This document shows positions 8,281 to 17,321 of a stretch of DNA of 64,000 nucleotides, piece by piece (the first letter of the stretch is position 1; each line of letters begins with the position of its first letter). Below the pieces are notes generated by a model. It searched no databases, was not told the DNA's origin, and saw only the letters and a list, made by a program, of their open reading frames with translations. Source of the DNA: CAIVAT01 sp964525995 (GTDB lineage Bacteria > Bacteroidota > Bacteroidia > Bacteroidales > FEN-979); the NCBI GenBank assembly GCA_964525995.1, contig CAZGIM010000005.1:1-64000 (forward strand), given 5' to 3'. Made by a program: the position numbers and the translations under genes.

Positions 8281-10533
8281 TTATTTATTAACAACAGGGT
8301 GAATCCCCTCCCAGGGTGATTGCAATTCTTTGATAACCAGCTTTAATTTCTGTTCGAGTCCAACAATCCAGATTTTATCATGCACTTCGAAGATCAGGTC
8401 AGGTTCCGGGTTTACCATATGCAATCCATTTCTTTCGATGCCAATAATGAGACCTTTGGTTTTTTCACGAATTCCGGATCCACGGATGCTTTGGCCGGCA
8501 AGACGCGCATTGTTCTTAATCGTAAAATGGTGCAACGATACAGGGTGTTTCTTATCTTCTCTTACATTTTCAGTACCGGATATTTCAAGGAAGGATTTGA
8601 ATCTGCCAAGTTGTTCTTCATCGCCAATAACTAAAATTATATCGTTTGGATACAGATGATTGTCGCGGTCAGGAACAGGGATTATAAAATCTCCCCGTTC
8701 GATCTGAACAATGTTTACTCCGAATTCCTCCCTTATTTTTGATTCGGATAACGTCTTTCCAACATACGGGGAGTGGAACGTTATCGCGAATTTGGCAATA
8801 TGCGAATTCCATGGCGTGAGGATATAATTCTGTATTGCGGTTCCTGACTCACGCTCATGAAAATTGGTATAAAACCTTGATTCGATTTTCCAGTACAGGG
8901 TTTTAATCCGGTTGAAGAAAATGACTAGAATCAGACAAGCAATAATAATTCCTAAAAAAGCGATTATTGGTGAAAAAAAGTGATTAAGCAGGGACACGAC
9001 GAACAATACCGCCAGGATGATCCTGGAAAGCTGTAAAAAAAGTAAAGAATGTCGTTTGGAATCTCTGGCCCAAACCTTCTCGTAAGCGGGGCTATGCGGC
9101 CTGCGAAATGCCAGCGCCCAAAGAAATGGTGACAATACAACAAGAGTAACAACTGCCTTTATTACCTGATGATACTTATACCCCGTGAAAAGGGTATCCA
9201 GGTATTTGTGGCTTAAGAATATTATTGAAATGATAATCACTGAAAAAATGACGATGTTAACGAAATAGTTGATGAGGACCCTTTTCCAGTCACTCATTTC
9301 TGAAATCCGCTGTTTACCTGAGCTATATGTCTGTAAAATGGTTTTCCATTTTTCTGGCATATTTTTTTCTATCAGATTGGTGACCGGTTGCGACAGACGG
9401 ATCATGTAAGGTGTAGTAAATGTTGTAAGCACTGAAACTGCTACTGCCACAGGATACAAAAAATTGCTTGTTACATTCAGCGTTAGTCCTAAGGCAGCGA
9501 TGATAAACGAAAACTCACCGATTTGTGAAAGACTCATGCCTGATGGTATAGCTATTTTGACTGGCTGACCCGAAGCCATGGTACCAAGAGTTACAAAAAA
9601 TGGTTTTCCAAGCAGCAAAACCAGAGTTGCTGCGCCAATCGGAATGATATGCGTTATGAGCATCTGGGGGTTGATTAACATACCAACGGATACGAAGAAA
9701 ATGGCTCCGAACAGAGTTTTAATGGATTTGGTAAGGTGTTCGATCTTCTCTGCTTTTGTGGTTTCAGCTAAAACCGAACCCATTACAAATGCGCCAAGCG
9801 CTGAAGAGAACCCGGAGTATGTTGCCAGGATGACCATCAGAAAACACAATGCAAGCGAGATAATGAGAAGCGTCTCATCGTTGATGAACCTTTTAAGTTT
9901 TCTGAACAGAGTCGGCAGAAAGAAAATCCCGGCTAAAAACCAAATGATTAAAAAGAAAACCAGTTTTAACAGGGCATAAAACATCTCCGGGCCGGCGAAA
10001 GTCCGGCTTACAGCGACTGTCGAAAGCAACACTAATAATAACACGGCCACCAGATCTTCGATGACCAGAACCCCCGTTACAATTCCTGCAAATTTCCGGT
10101 TTCGTAACCCAAGTTCATCAAAGGCACGGATAATAATGGTCGTGGATGCAATAGCCAAAATTCCCCCTAAAAACAGACTGTCGATGAAATTCCAGCCCAA
10201 CAGTTGACCAACACCAAATCCCAACAATAAGGTCAGTGGTACTTCGGTTAATGCAGTAAGTGCAGCCACTCCCCCTACTTTCAGTAACTTTTTAAAACTG
10301 AATTCAAGTCCAAGGCTGAACAATAAGAAAATAACTCCTATCTCGGCCCATGTTTTTATGCTTTCCTGTTCAATTACAGTTGGAAATAAAATAAAGTTAG
10401 GTCCGACGAAAAAACCGGCGATAATATAACCAAGCACAACAGGTTGTTTTAACATCTTGAATATAAGAGTAACAACGGCAGCAGTGCACAGAATAAGCGC
10501 CAGATCATATATAAATACAGGTAATTGTACCAT
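8281..10533 (-). CDS. CPA2-type cation/proton antiporter with two C-terminal RCK_C (TrkA_C) domains
   Basis: 750 residues. Residues 1-390 form the Na+/H+ exchanger domain (about 12 helices, with GYIIAGFFVGP and FLLFSLGLEF motifs typical of Kef/CPA2 proteins). Then come a second membrane segment of about four helices (residues 430-560) and two cytosolic TrkA_C-type domains (about 600-670 and 680-745). The NAD-binding RCK_N Rossmann domain of KefB/KefC is not visible. Likely exports Na+ or K+ in exchange for protons at the inner membrane. The start seven codons inside the longest frame is preferred because a TAnnTTTG -7 element (10556-10563) would place the transcript start downstream of the outer ATG. 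Confidence 0.88.
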   Translation of the reverse strand: MVQLPVFIYDLALILCTAAVVTLIFKMLKQPVVLGYIIAGFFVGPNFILFPTVIEQESIKTWAEIGVIFLLFSLGLEFSFKKLLKVGGVAALTALTEVPLTLLLGFGVGQLLGWNFIDSLFLGGILAIASTTIIIRAFDELGLRNRKFAGIVTGVLVIEDLVAVLLLVLLSTVAVSRTFAGPEMFYALLKLVFFLIIWFLAGIFFLPTLFRKLKRFINDETLLIISLALCFLMVILATYSGFSSALGAFVMGSVLAETTKAEKIEHLTKSIKTLFGAIFFVSVGMLINPQMLITHIIPIGAATLVLLLGKPFFVTLGTMASGQPVKIAIPSGMSLSQIGEFSFIIAALGLTLNVTSNFLYPVAVAVSVLTTFTTPYMIRLSQPVTNLIEKNMPEKWKTILQTYSSGKQRISEMSDWKRVLINYFVNIVIFSVIIISIIFLSHKYLDTLFTGYKYHQVIKAVVTLVVLSPFLWALAFRRPHSPAYEKVWARDSKRHSLLFLQLSRIILAVLFVVSLLNHFFSPIIAFLGIIIACLILVIFFNRIKTLYWKIESRFYTNFHERESGTAIQNYILTPWNSHIAKFAITFHSPYVGKTLSESKIREEFGVNIVQIERGDFIIPVPDRDNHLYPNDIILVIGDEEQLGRFKSFLEISGTENVREDKKHPVSLHHFTIKNNARLAGQSIRGSGIREKTKGLIIGIERNGLHMVNPEPDLIFEVHDKIWIVGLEQKLKLVIKELQSPWEGIHPVVNK

Positions 10534-10555
10534 GGCCCGGAATCTGTTTTTCAAA

Positions 10556-10563
10556 CAAATTTA
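10556..10563 (-). promoter_or_regulatory. putative -7 element of antiporter promoter
   Basis: TAAATTTG on the minus strand, a perfect TAnnTTTG, 22 bp before the preferred start codon. The -33 region (TTTTC) is weak. Confidence 0.45.
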
Positions 10564-10672
10564 GGATATTTGAAAATGCCTGAAAACTTTATTCAGAACT
10601 GACTGACGCTAATCACCTGTTATCACTATTAGTAATCCGTGCTCTGAAAACCAGGTTCATATTCCAATCCTG

Positions 10673-11830
10673 TTACTGAAAGAGCACAAACTCACCATCG
10701 ACCAGTTCCTGGACGACTGGCGGATGAACCGGGTTGCGCAACGTATCGAAGGAAAATGTCCCCAGAATCGTTTCCAGATTACTGGTGTTTGCAAGGGATG
10801 CGCGCAGCGTCTCGCTGCTGATTACTGACGAACGTTTCAGGGCATCAGCAATGATATAGATGCTGGCATAGGCCTGTGCAGCAAATTGATCAGGCGTTGA
10901 GCCATAGTGGCTGACATAGTTGTCAATGAACTGGGCATTGCCCGGCGTATTTTCTGTATGGATCCAGGCTGAGCCGCAGATCGCTCCCTGAGCGGCAGTT
11001 CCGGCCTGCTGCCAGAGTTTTGAGGTGTTGAAACTGTTGCCTCCGATGAACCTGATGCTGTCGGGGAATCCCAAATTCTTAGCCTGAACCATGATCTGTG
11101 AAGCTTCATTGACAAGCACCGCAAGCACGATCACGTCGGGATTTGCCGCCTTTACACGGTTCAGTTGATCAGTGAACTTGTTGTCACCCTTGTGGACTGT
11201 ATCTGTCGACACGATCGTTATGCCCGGCGTGTTTTCAAGCGCAGTCCTGAACGATTCATATGCCCCGACGGTATATGGATCATCGTTCCCGTAAATGATA
11301 GAGACTTTTGAATAACCGAGCTTTTCATGCGTCACCCGGATGGTATTGGGGATCACAACTGGTTCAGGTAAACAGTTCCTGAAAATGAAGTTGCCCATCT
11401 CGGTGATCCCGGAAACGGTATTGGATATGCCCATAACCACAACCCCACGATTCTGGGCAACGGTATCAGCGACAAATGCCGAATTCGATGAAGTGGGTCC
11501 GATGATCGCGAGCACTTTTTTCACCGAAATGAGTTCTCTGAAAATGTTCCGGCAGGTGTCGGGCACCGATTTGTCATCGACGATATACGGAACAAGCCTG
11601 ATACCGGGAATAAACGAATTAGCGTTGATTTCGTTTATGGCCAGGGTCGCCCCGTTCTGCTGGATGATCCCGTAGGGGCCGAAGTTTCCTGTAAAGGAGA
11701 AGACGATGCCAATGGGAACGTTAACAACAGGCGTTTCGGGATCGGACTCCTTTTTTTTGCATCCGGAAGATACTATGATACAGGCAAGAATTATAAGGGG
11801 AAGGACTCTGACGTTGAATAAAAAGTCCAT
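10673..11830 (-). CDS. LivK-like periplasmic binding lipoprotein (Peripla_BP_6)
   Basis: About 385 residues. The start chosen gives a short n-region followed by a lipobox IIVSSGC, so a lipoprotein. The mature part is a type I periplasmic binding fold as in branched-chain amino acid receptors: PIGIVFSFTGNFGPYG, LAINEINA, IGPTSSNSAFVADTVAQ, VSIIYGNDDPYTVGAY and a C-terminal LGTFSFD motif. LivK-type proteins bind amino acids, amides or urea for ABC uptake or as sensors. No LivFGHM permease or ATPase genes are nearby, so it may work with a distant transporter or as a receptor. Confidence 0.87.
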   Translation of the reverse strand: MDFLFNVRVLPLIILACIIVSSGCKKKESDPETPVVNVPIGIVFSFTGNFGPYGIIQQNGATLAINEINANSFIPGIRLVPYIVDDKSVPDTCRNIFRELISVKKVLAIIGPTSSNSAFVADTVAQNRGVVVMGISNTVSGITEMGNFIFRNCLPEPVVIPNTIRVTHEKLGYSKVSIIYGNDDPYTVGAYESFRTALENTPGITIVSTDTVHKGDNKFTDQLNRVKAANPDVIVLAVLVNEASQIMVQAKNLGFPDSIRFIGGNSFNTSKLWQQAGTAAQGAICGSAWIHTENTPGNAQFIDNYVSHYGSTPDQFAAQAYASIYIIADALKRSSVISSETLRASLANTSNLETILGTFSFDTLRNPVHPPVVQELVDGEFVLFQ

Positions 11831-11904
11831 ACAGGAATATGTACGAGTCATTTTCTTCAGGGTGTTGTGATTGATCAAATGAGCTTCAAAGATAAGAATA
11901 TAAG

Positions 11905-12155
11905 AGACTGTTTAAAATTTACGATTGAACATGATTTACGATTTACGATTGCAATTCGATTTCGGACTTACAGTTATCATCTTAGGGTATCATTTTAAAT
12001 CTTTTCGTGTTGAAATTAACCTATAACCTAAAATTTGAAAGTAACATTCGTCGATCTGGATTCATACGTCATTTGTTTTCATTCGTAAATCGTAAATCAT
12101 GTTCAATCGTAAATAGAAAGGATTTTCACCTGACAAACTAATTTTAAACAGACTC
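11905..12155 (+). mobile_element. MITE-like inverted-repeat element, full copy 1
   Basis: 251 bp, non-coding. Ends AGACTGTTTAAAATT (left) and AATTTTAAACAGACTC (right) are inverted repeats. Inside each end is a longer inverted block built of repeated TTTACGATT units (left about 11919-11950; right about 12084-12115). TAAG flanks it on both sides (11901-11904 and 12156-12159), consistent with a 4-bp target duplication. The same sequence recurs at 22758-23009, with remnants at 24324-24420 and 34777-34826. No transposase for it is in the window. Confidence 0.75.
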
Positions 12156-12221
12156 TAAGTTGTCCCCAAAGATGGATATCGGGTCAAACAATTGTAGTGG
12201 CTGCGATGAAAGGAGGATTGA

Positions 12222-12252
12222 TTTGCTAATTGTGAATTCGGCATTATATTTG
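12222..12252 (+). promoter_or_regulatory. Bacteroidota-type promoter of the S8 protease gene
   Basis: TTTG (12222-12225), a 19-bp spacer and TATATTTG (12245-12252, fitting TAnnTTTG). The predicted start of transcription is at about 12259, roughly 48 bp before the chosen ATG. Confidence 0.6.
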
Positions 12253-12306
12253 CATCACACGCCCGTTTGGTCGAATATATTTAATTGTTTAACATACTAT
12301 GATCTG

Positions 12307-14418
12307 ATGAAAAAATTTGTTTTGACCTCATGGTTGCTCATGATAACGATTCCGGCATTTTGGTCTGTATCGCTGAGCGCAGGGAACAACAACGGAAACA
12401 GGGATTCTGAACCAGTTAAAACCCCAAAGGGAGAAAGACCTTTGCCTGATTATTCAAAACTTACCACTGAAACCATGATCCCCGGACTGATCCGGATTAA
12501 GATACGGGAGTCGTTTGCAGGCGATCTGAATTCGTCTTCCATAAAACAGAATGGCCAAAGTGTGAAGTTCGGTATACCCGGTATAGACCGTTTGAACAGT
12601 GAAGCCGGGGTTTTTGCAGCAAGTCAGAGTTTCGCAATAGCCCTCAGAGACCGGGAAAACGAAGCCAGGCATCGGAAATGGGGGTTGCATCTTTGGTACG
12701 ATTTAAGGGTAGGTGAGGGAGCCGCGCTGAAACAACTCCGAGAACAATATGCCAGTTTGCCTGAGGTAGAGACGGCAGAACTGCTGGTGAAGGCAACCCT
12801 TTCCTCGGCCGATGGGTTGAGAACCGGTTCGTATACACCAAATGATTCACTTTACCCGTTACAATGGCATTATCACAATACCGGTCAGGCCGGAGGAACA
12901 CCCGGATGCGATATCAGTCTGCCCGAAGCCTGGGAACTTGAAAAAGGGGATTCCGGTGTGATCGTAAGCATCATGGACCAGGGAGTCGATTTCCTGCATC
13001 CCGACCTGGAGGCTAACATCTGGCCCGGGATCGGGTATAATTTTTATGCCGACACCTCGCTGGTTGAAGCCTGCCTGCATGGCACCCATGTAGCCGGGAC
13101 TATCGCCGCCAATACAAACAACGGAAAAGGGGTGAGCGGGATTGCCGGTGGAGACGGACTGGGGAACGGGGTGCGCATCATGTCGTGCCAGATCATTTCG
13201 TCCGAAAACCAGATCATCGAAAACAATATCCCGAACGCATACATCTGGGCAGCCGACCACGGGGCCGTCATTTCCCAGAACAGCTGGAATTATCCCATAG
13301 CTTCGCCTTCGCTGCTCGATGCCATCGATTATTTCATTGCCAACGGCGGGGGAACGATGTTCAACGGGGGAATCATAATCTGCTCGGCCGGCAATGCCGA
13401 TACCAATGAAATCTCATATCCCGCATGCTACGAACCCTGTATTACGGTAGCTGCCACCTCAAACCAGGACAAGCGATCCTTTTATTCTAATTACGGACCC
13501 TGGGTCAATATCAGCGCCCCGGGAGGTAACTATTACCCCTTTAACGAAGAGGACATCCTGAGCACAGTTCCCGGCGGCGGTTATGGCTTCCTGATGGGAA
13601 CCTCGATGGCATGTCCGCATGTCTCCGGAGTGGCGGCACTGGTGATCTCAATGGCAAAAGGAAGCCTGGTTCCCGACGATGTAAAAGAAATTCTGCTGAA
13701 TTCGACCGACGACATCAGCTCCCTGAATCCCGATTACGAAGGAATGCTGGGGAGTGGCAGACTGAATGCATACAGGGCGCTGCTGTTCACACAGCAATAC
13801 ATGGACGCTCAGATTCCCCGACCGCCACAGGCATTCGCGGCCTCAGGAGGTGATAACGGGCAGATAGATCTCACATGGATGGCAAATGCGCAGGCAGACA
13901 GCTTGCTGTTAGCTTACGCGATAAACCCGGTATTCGGAGTTCCGGCCGGTAGTTACCAGGCTGGAGATACAATCGGCGGAGGTGGAATGGTGCTCTTTAA
14001 AGGAATAGATACCGGATTTATACACGCCAGCCTCGATAGCGGAAGCGTTTATCATTACCGTTTATGGTCGCTCCGCAATAACCGTTACTCTCCTTTCGGT
14101 CGCACAGCAGCCGACACAGTGAAGTCGTCGCCTTACGGAATATACGACAGGCCGGGGTTAGCCAACGCAGGGATCAGGGTGACACCCAATCCTGTTAAAG
14201 GCAGCGCCACGCTCTCCTTCATCCTGGAATCACCGGGAGAGGCCAGAATGCTCGTTTACGATCAGGCCGGACGGCAGGTGAGCGATGAGCGGATCTATTT
14301 CAACCACCCAGGCAAACAAAAGCACGTGATTTCTACCGGCGGGTATGTCGATGGAATATACACCGTGAACATACTTGCAGGTTCAAAGTCGCTTAGCGGA
14401 AAGATGGTGGTGATGTGA
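12307..14418 (+). CDS. secreted subtilisin-like (S8) serine protease with T9SS type A sorting domain
   Basis: 703 residues from the ATG at 12307, chosen because it opens a signal peptide (MKKFVLTSWLLMITIPAFW) and lies just after a good promoter. A longer frame from 12160 would start upstream of that promoter. A propeptide-like N-terminal region precedes the peptidase: catalytic Asp in IMDQGVDFLHPDL (about residue 224), His in HGTHVAGT (about 258) and Ser in GTSMACPHVSG (about 433). The last 80 residues (VTPNPVKGS... to GKMVVM) form a type A C-terminal sorting domain, so the protein should pass the outer membrane by T9SS. Likely extracellular proteolysis. Confidence 0.92.
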   Translation: MKKFVLTSWLLMITIPAFWSVSLSAGNNNGNRDSEPVKTPKGERPLPDYSKLTTETMIPGLIRIKIRESFAGDLNSSSIKQNGQSVKFGIPGIDRLNSEAGVFAASQSFAIALRDRENEARHRKWGLHLWYDLRVGEGAALKQLREQYASLPEVETAELLVKATLSSADGLRTGSYTPNDSLYPLQWHYHNTGQAGGTPGCDISLPEAWELEKGDSGVIVSIMDQGVDFLHPDLEANIWPGIGYNFYADTSLVEACLHGTHVAGTIAANTNNGKGVSGIAGGDGLGNGVRIMSCQIISSENQIIENNIPNAYIWAADHGAVISQNSWNYPIASPSLLDAIDYFIANGGGTMFNGGIIICSAGNADTNEISYPACYEPCITVAATSNQDKRSFYSNYGPWVNISAPGGNYYPFNEEDILSTVPGGGYGFLMGTSMACPHVSGVAALVISMAKGSLVPDDVKEILLNSTDDISSLNPDYEGMLGSGRLNAYRALLFTQQYMDAQIPRPPQAFAASGGDNGQIDLTWMANAQADSLLLAYAINPVFGVPAGSYQAGDTIGGGGMVLFKGIDTGFIHASLDSGSVYHYRLWSLRNNRYSPFGRTAADTVKSSPYGIYDRPGLANAGIRVTPNPVKGSATLSFILESPGEARMLVYDQAGRQVSDERIYFNHPGKQKHVISTGGYVDGIYTVNILAGSKSLSGKMVVM

Positions 14419-14421
14419 TCC

Positions 14422-14592
14422 GACAGCATAACAATTTCAATGTTGTGCAACATGACCAGCGGAATTTACAATTTCACGGATGATGAATCGTGGCAGGAGG
14501 TTCTGATAACCAATCCCACAAAAGTCTGGTCGCCACAAGAACTGATCAATGTTGCGTTTGATCACGATTTTCTTCTATCTTCACTCGGATAA
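14422..14592 (+). pseudogene. fragment of a serine hydrolase (beta-lactamase family PF00144)
   Basis: A 56-codon open stretch reads ITISMLCNMTSGIYNFTDD, then NPTKVWSPQELINVAFDHDF and a stop. This matches the region of class C beta-lactamase/D-Ala-D-Ala carboxypeptidase-like hydrolases just after the catalytic SxxK helix (usual form: ITIRxLLNHTSGI...T, then TPQELI). The nucleophile motif and the C-terminal half are absent, so it is a relic. It starts right after the protease stop codon, in the same frame. Confidence 0.55.
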
Positions 14593-14602
14593 AATATTGA
14601 AA

Positions 14603-14640
14603 GAATACCACGTGCATCGCCAACAATGAATCCTTAAATT
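14603..14640 (+). repeat. short dispersed repeat, copy 1
   Basis: GAATACCACGTGCATCGCC and the adjoining bases match 17905-17941 over about 37 bp with a handful of substitutions. Both copies lie in non-coding DNA after a secreted-protein gene or gene fragment. Origin unknown. Confidence 0.4.
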
Positions 14641-14785
14641 TGCCTGGCTAAACACCAACCATTCAACCGCCATCAGCCCAAAAGAAATTCGTTACCAATT
14701 TTATCCGTTAGATCATGGATATTGCCTTCTGACTGGAATTCAAACGCAGTCATATTTTATTGCGTTAATATCGAACGGTTTTTGT

Positions 14786-14793
14786 TATATTTG
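14786..14793 (+). promoter_or_regulatory. putative -7 element of BNR protein promoter
   Basis: TATATTTG fits TAnnTTTG. A TTG at 14760-14762 is a possible -33 element, though the 23-bp spacing is long. It lies about 107 bp before the chosen ATG. Confidence 0.4.
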
Positions 14794-14900
14794 TAAATCA
14801 ACATAACCGTAGTATATCAGCATTTGGTTATCAGGTGGGTTCTGTCACAAAAGCGCGCTATTGCTGTCAAAGTCGTCATAATAAAAAATCACCGGAAATC

Positions 14901-16997
14901 ATGAATAAAACGATCCTCACATTATGGTTGATCTTTTCTCCATTCATCGTTCATTCGCAATGGAATCAGGTAAACGGGCCCAAAGATGCTTTCTCCGGCA
15001 TTGACTTAATCGTCAACGACTCGGTATTTATCCTTTCAACCTCCGGTGCTTCGGTTTATTCAGTCGACATCGGCTGCCACTGGAAACCATTCATGCCGGA
15101 GATTTTTTACCAATCTGCGATCTTTCACAACAATCTTTATACGGGTGGCGAATATTATCCCGGATACGGGCAGGCACGGCTCCGCAAGCATACTTTTGTC
15201 GATGGTTCGTGGGAACATCAGATCGTATACACAAACGATGTGCTTGTAAAAGGTCTGACGGCAGATGACCACTGTCTTTATGCCGCCTTTCAGCGCAACA
15301 CCCCCAGCCCCGGCGACGCCGGATTTGTCTATTCTACGGATGGGGAAACATGGTCGATGCAAAATACCGGTCTCCCGATAGATACCATTTACGGGTATTC
15401 CACGTATTATGTTTGCAATCTGTATTCATTAGGTGTCAATGATCAGTTTGTTTTTGCCGGCGCCAAAAACGGGGTGTACCGGTCGGACAAAACAAATTTT
15501 CAGTGGTTCCGCACCAGCGAGGGTTTGCCCGCAAATGGACGGGTGGACGCCATAGTGTGTCACGAGAACCTGCTGATTATCGCCATTGGCAACCGGTTTT
15601 ACAAATCTTCGGATAACGGGCAGACCTGGGTCTTCAACTTTGAACTGTCGGGTGGAAACACCGTCAACCGGCTCCAGTGCATTGGCGAAACATTTTTCGC
15701 TTTAACTAAAACGCAGGGACTGCTGATTTCGGATGACATGGGGACAACCTGGCTGCCGGCAAATAACGGGTTGGACAATATGAATGCGCAATGCATCATT
15801 AAAAATGGGACGACCTTTTACCTGGGCCACGGTACCGGGATATCAAAGGGTCTCAATAAGTGGGAAAATATCAACCACGACATTGTAGTATCTAATGTTC
15901 GCAATATGGCTCAGACCACCGCGGCCCTGGCAGCAGTTGAATTTGACAAGGTTTTCATTTCCACTGACGAAGGGCTGATCTGGGAGAACCGCACCCCTTT
16001 TGAAGATTTGAATGAATATATCTATTCCATTATCAATGTGAACGGATGCTTCCTGTTTTCTGTAAGACGTGAATTTGTTAGCGAATGCCTGAACTACCGG
16101 TCATGCGATAACGGTGAAACCTGGTCTCTTGTCGCCCCGCTGTACAGCGACGACGGTGTATATAAATTACGCAGCAATGGCAGCAGGGTAGTGGCTTTTG
16201 CGAACAGCACCATGTTTCTCTCCGGCAATGCCGGGGATTCCTGGAGCGAGATCACCCCTCCGGCGGGTCTGAAAGGTAATTTCAGCGATGTGTTGTTTAC
16301 AGGAAACGATCTGTATGCCGCATTGGAATACAGCGATAAAGTCATTCACAGTGATGATTTCGGTCAAACCTGGCACCTGTGCAATGAAGGGTTGGGGGGT
16401 GAAAAAATCACCACATTTGGGGAGGCTCCTGGGATGATTTTTGCGACAGGAATCAACAAGATGTTCAGAAGCACGGACCGGGGGGAGACATGGGTTGAAT
16501 GTGCTCCGCTGGGCGAGGATGTGAGGGAAGTCATCTCTGATGGCGGACTTGTTTTTGCCTGTAAGAACCGGGAGGTCTATTTTTCCCGGAATTTCGGAGG
16601 GAGCTGGACCGATATCAGTAAAGGGCTGCCGCCATTACCCGATCTGTGGGGTGGCACACTGATGGTCAGGGGCGACCAGCTTTGTTTTGGCACATATACT
16701 TACGGAATCTATCAAAGAAGCATCGCCAACCTGCCGAATTCTGTAAATGAGGTCCACACCGGCGGGAGATTCGGCTTGTTCCCCAATCCCGCAACCCATT
16801 TTCTGACCATTCAGCCTTATCATCAGCAGGTTATAGTGAAAGTTGAGATCATTGACCTGTCAGCAAGAGTGATCGAAATTCCTGAAATTAATGGGAACAG
16901 GATCTGCCTGAGTGAGCTGGCCCCGGCAATATATATCCTGCGGATTTTAACTGCTGATAACATGGTTTCCCACGAAATATTCGTGAAAAGACCCTGA
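14901..16997 (+). CDS. secreted BNR-repeat beta-propeller protein with T9SS type A sorting domain
   Basis: 698 residues from the ATG opening MNKTILTLWLIFSPFIVHSQ (signal peptide). At least eight BNR/sortilin-type repeats with the Asp-box pattern S-x-D-x-G-x-T-W are seen, such as SSDNGQTWVF, SDDMGTTWLP, SDDFGQTWHL and STDRGETWVE. They are spaced as blades of one or two beta-propellers. The last 75 residues (FGLFPNPATHF... to FVKRP) form a type A sorting domain. Asp boxes are structural and do not prove sialidase activity; no catalytic Arg triad is apparent. It is probably a cell-surface binding or scaffold protein. Confidence 0.85.
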   Translation: MNKTILTLWLIFSPFIVHSQWNQVNGPKDAFSGIDLIVNDSVFILSTSGASVYSVDIGCHWKPFMPEIFYQSAIFHNNLYTGGEYYPGYGQARLRKHTFVDGSWEHQIVYTNDVLVKGLTADDHCLYAAFQRNTPSPGDAGFVYSTDGETWSMQNTGLPIDTIYGYSTYYVCNLYSLGVNDQFVFAGAKNGVYRSDKTNFQWFRTSEGLPANGRVDAIVCHENLLIIAIGNRFYKSSDNGQTWVFNFELSGGNTVNRLQCIGETFFALTKTQGLLISDDMGTTWLPANNGLDNMNAQCIIKNGTTFYLGHGTGISKGLNKWENINHDIVVSNVRNMAQTTAALAAVEFDKVFISTDEGLIWENRTPFEDLNEYIYSIINVNGCFLFSVRREFVSECLNYRSCDNGETWSLVAPLYSDDGVYKLRSNGSRVVAFANSTMFLSGNAGDSWSEITPPAGLKGNFSDVLFTGNDLYAALEYSDKVIHSDDFGQTWHLCNEGLGGEKITTFGEAPGMIFATGINKMFRSTDRGETWVECAPLGEDVREVISDGGLVFACKNREVYFSRNFGGSWTDISKGLPPLPDLWGGTLMVRGDQLCFGTYTYGIYQRSIANLPNSVNEVHTGGRFGLFPNPATHFLTIQPYHQQVIVKVEIIDLSARVIEIPEINGNRICLSELAPAIYILRILTADNMVSHEIFVKRP

Positions 16998-17321
16998 AAA
17001 CCGAAGAACCAATGAGGAAATTGTAGTCGAAGATATCCAGGTGATCGGTGCCTTTATCGTTTAGCTTTATTTTAAAAACAGTACCGCTGTGTGACCCGCT
17101 GTTTCTAAAGAATTGGTAACTTGCAGAGCAGCGCGCCAGGAAGAACAAAATGCCAGAGGCAGACCCCGTGTTGGAGGGGTAAATATAGTTCAGTCCGGTT
17201 TTCAAAAGGATTGGCTCAGGAAGTTCGGGGAACGGTATTTAATGGAGACGGACAACGTGTTATGATACAAGTGATTCAATCAGACGAAGATGTTCAAATC
17301 ATTGGACGCCATTACAAGGGG
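16998..17321 (+). other. gap with no supportable gene
   Basis: Frames through this stretch exist on both strands, but none has a credible start or recognised motif. The minus-strand frame runs into the end of the BNR gene and could be a decayed gene. Confidence 0.4.

Noticed and set aside
12160..12306. N-terminal extension of the S8 protease
   Set aside because: It would start upstream of the promoter at 12222-12252 and hides the signal peptide.
12859..13260. 133-codon minus-strand frame inside the S8 protease gene
   Set aside because: Shadow of a high-GC gene with all catalytic motifs on the plus strand.
16888..17205. 105-codon minus-strand frame overlapping the end of the BNR gene
   Set aside because: About a third lies on the opposite strand of a clear gene; no supporting motif, although a decayed gene cannot be excluded.
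17121..17321. 67-residue extension of the short-repeat protein
   Set aside because: Low-complexity translation without domain; the inner ATG begins a typical signal peptide.
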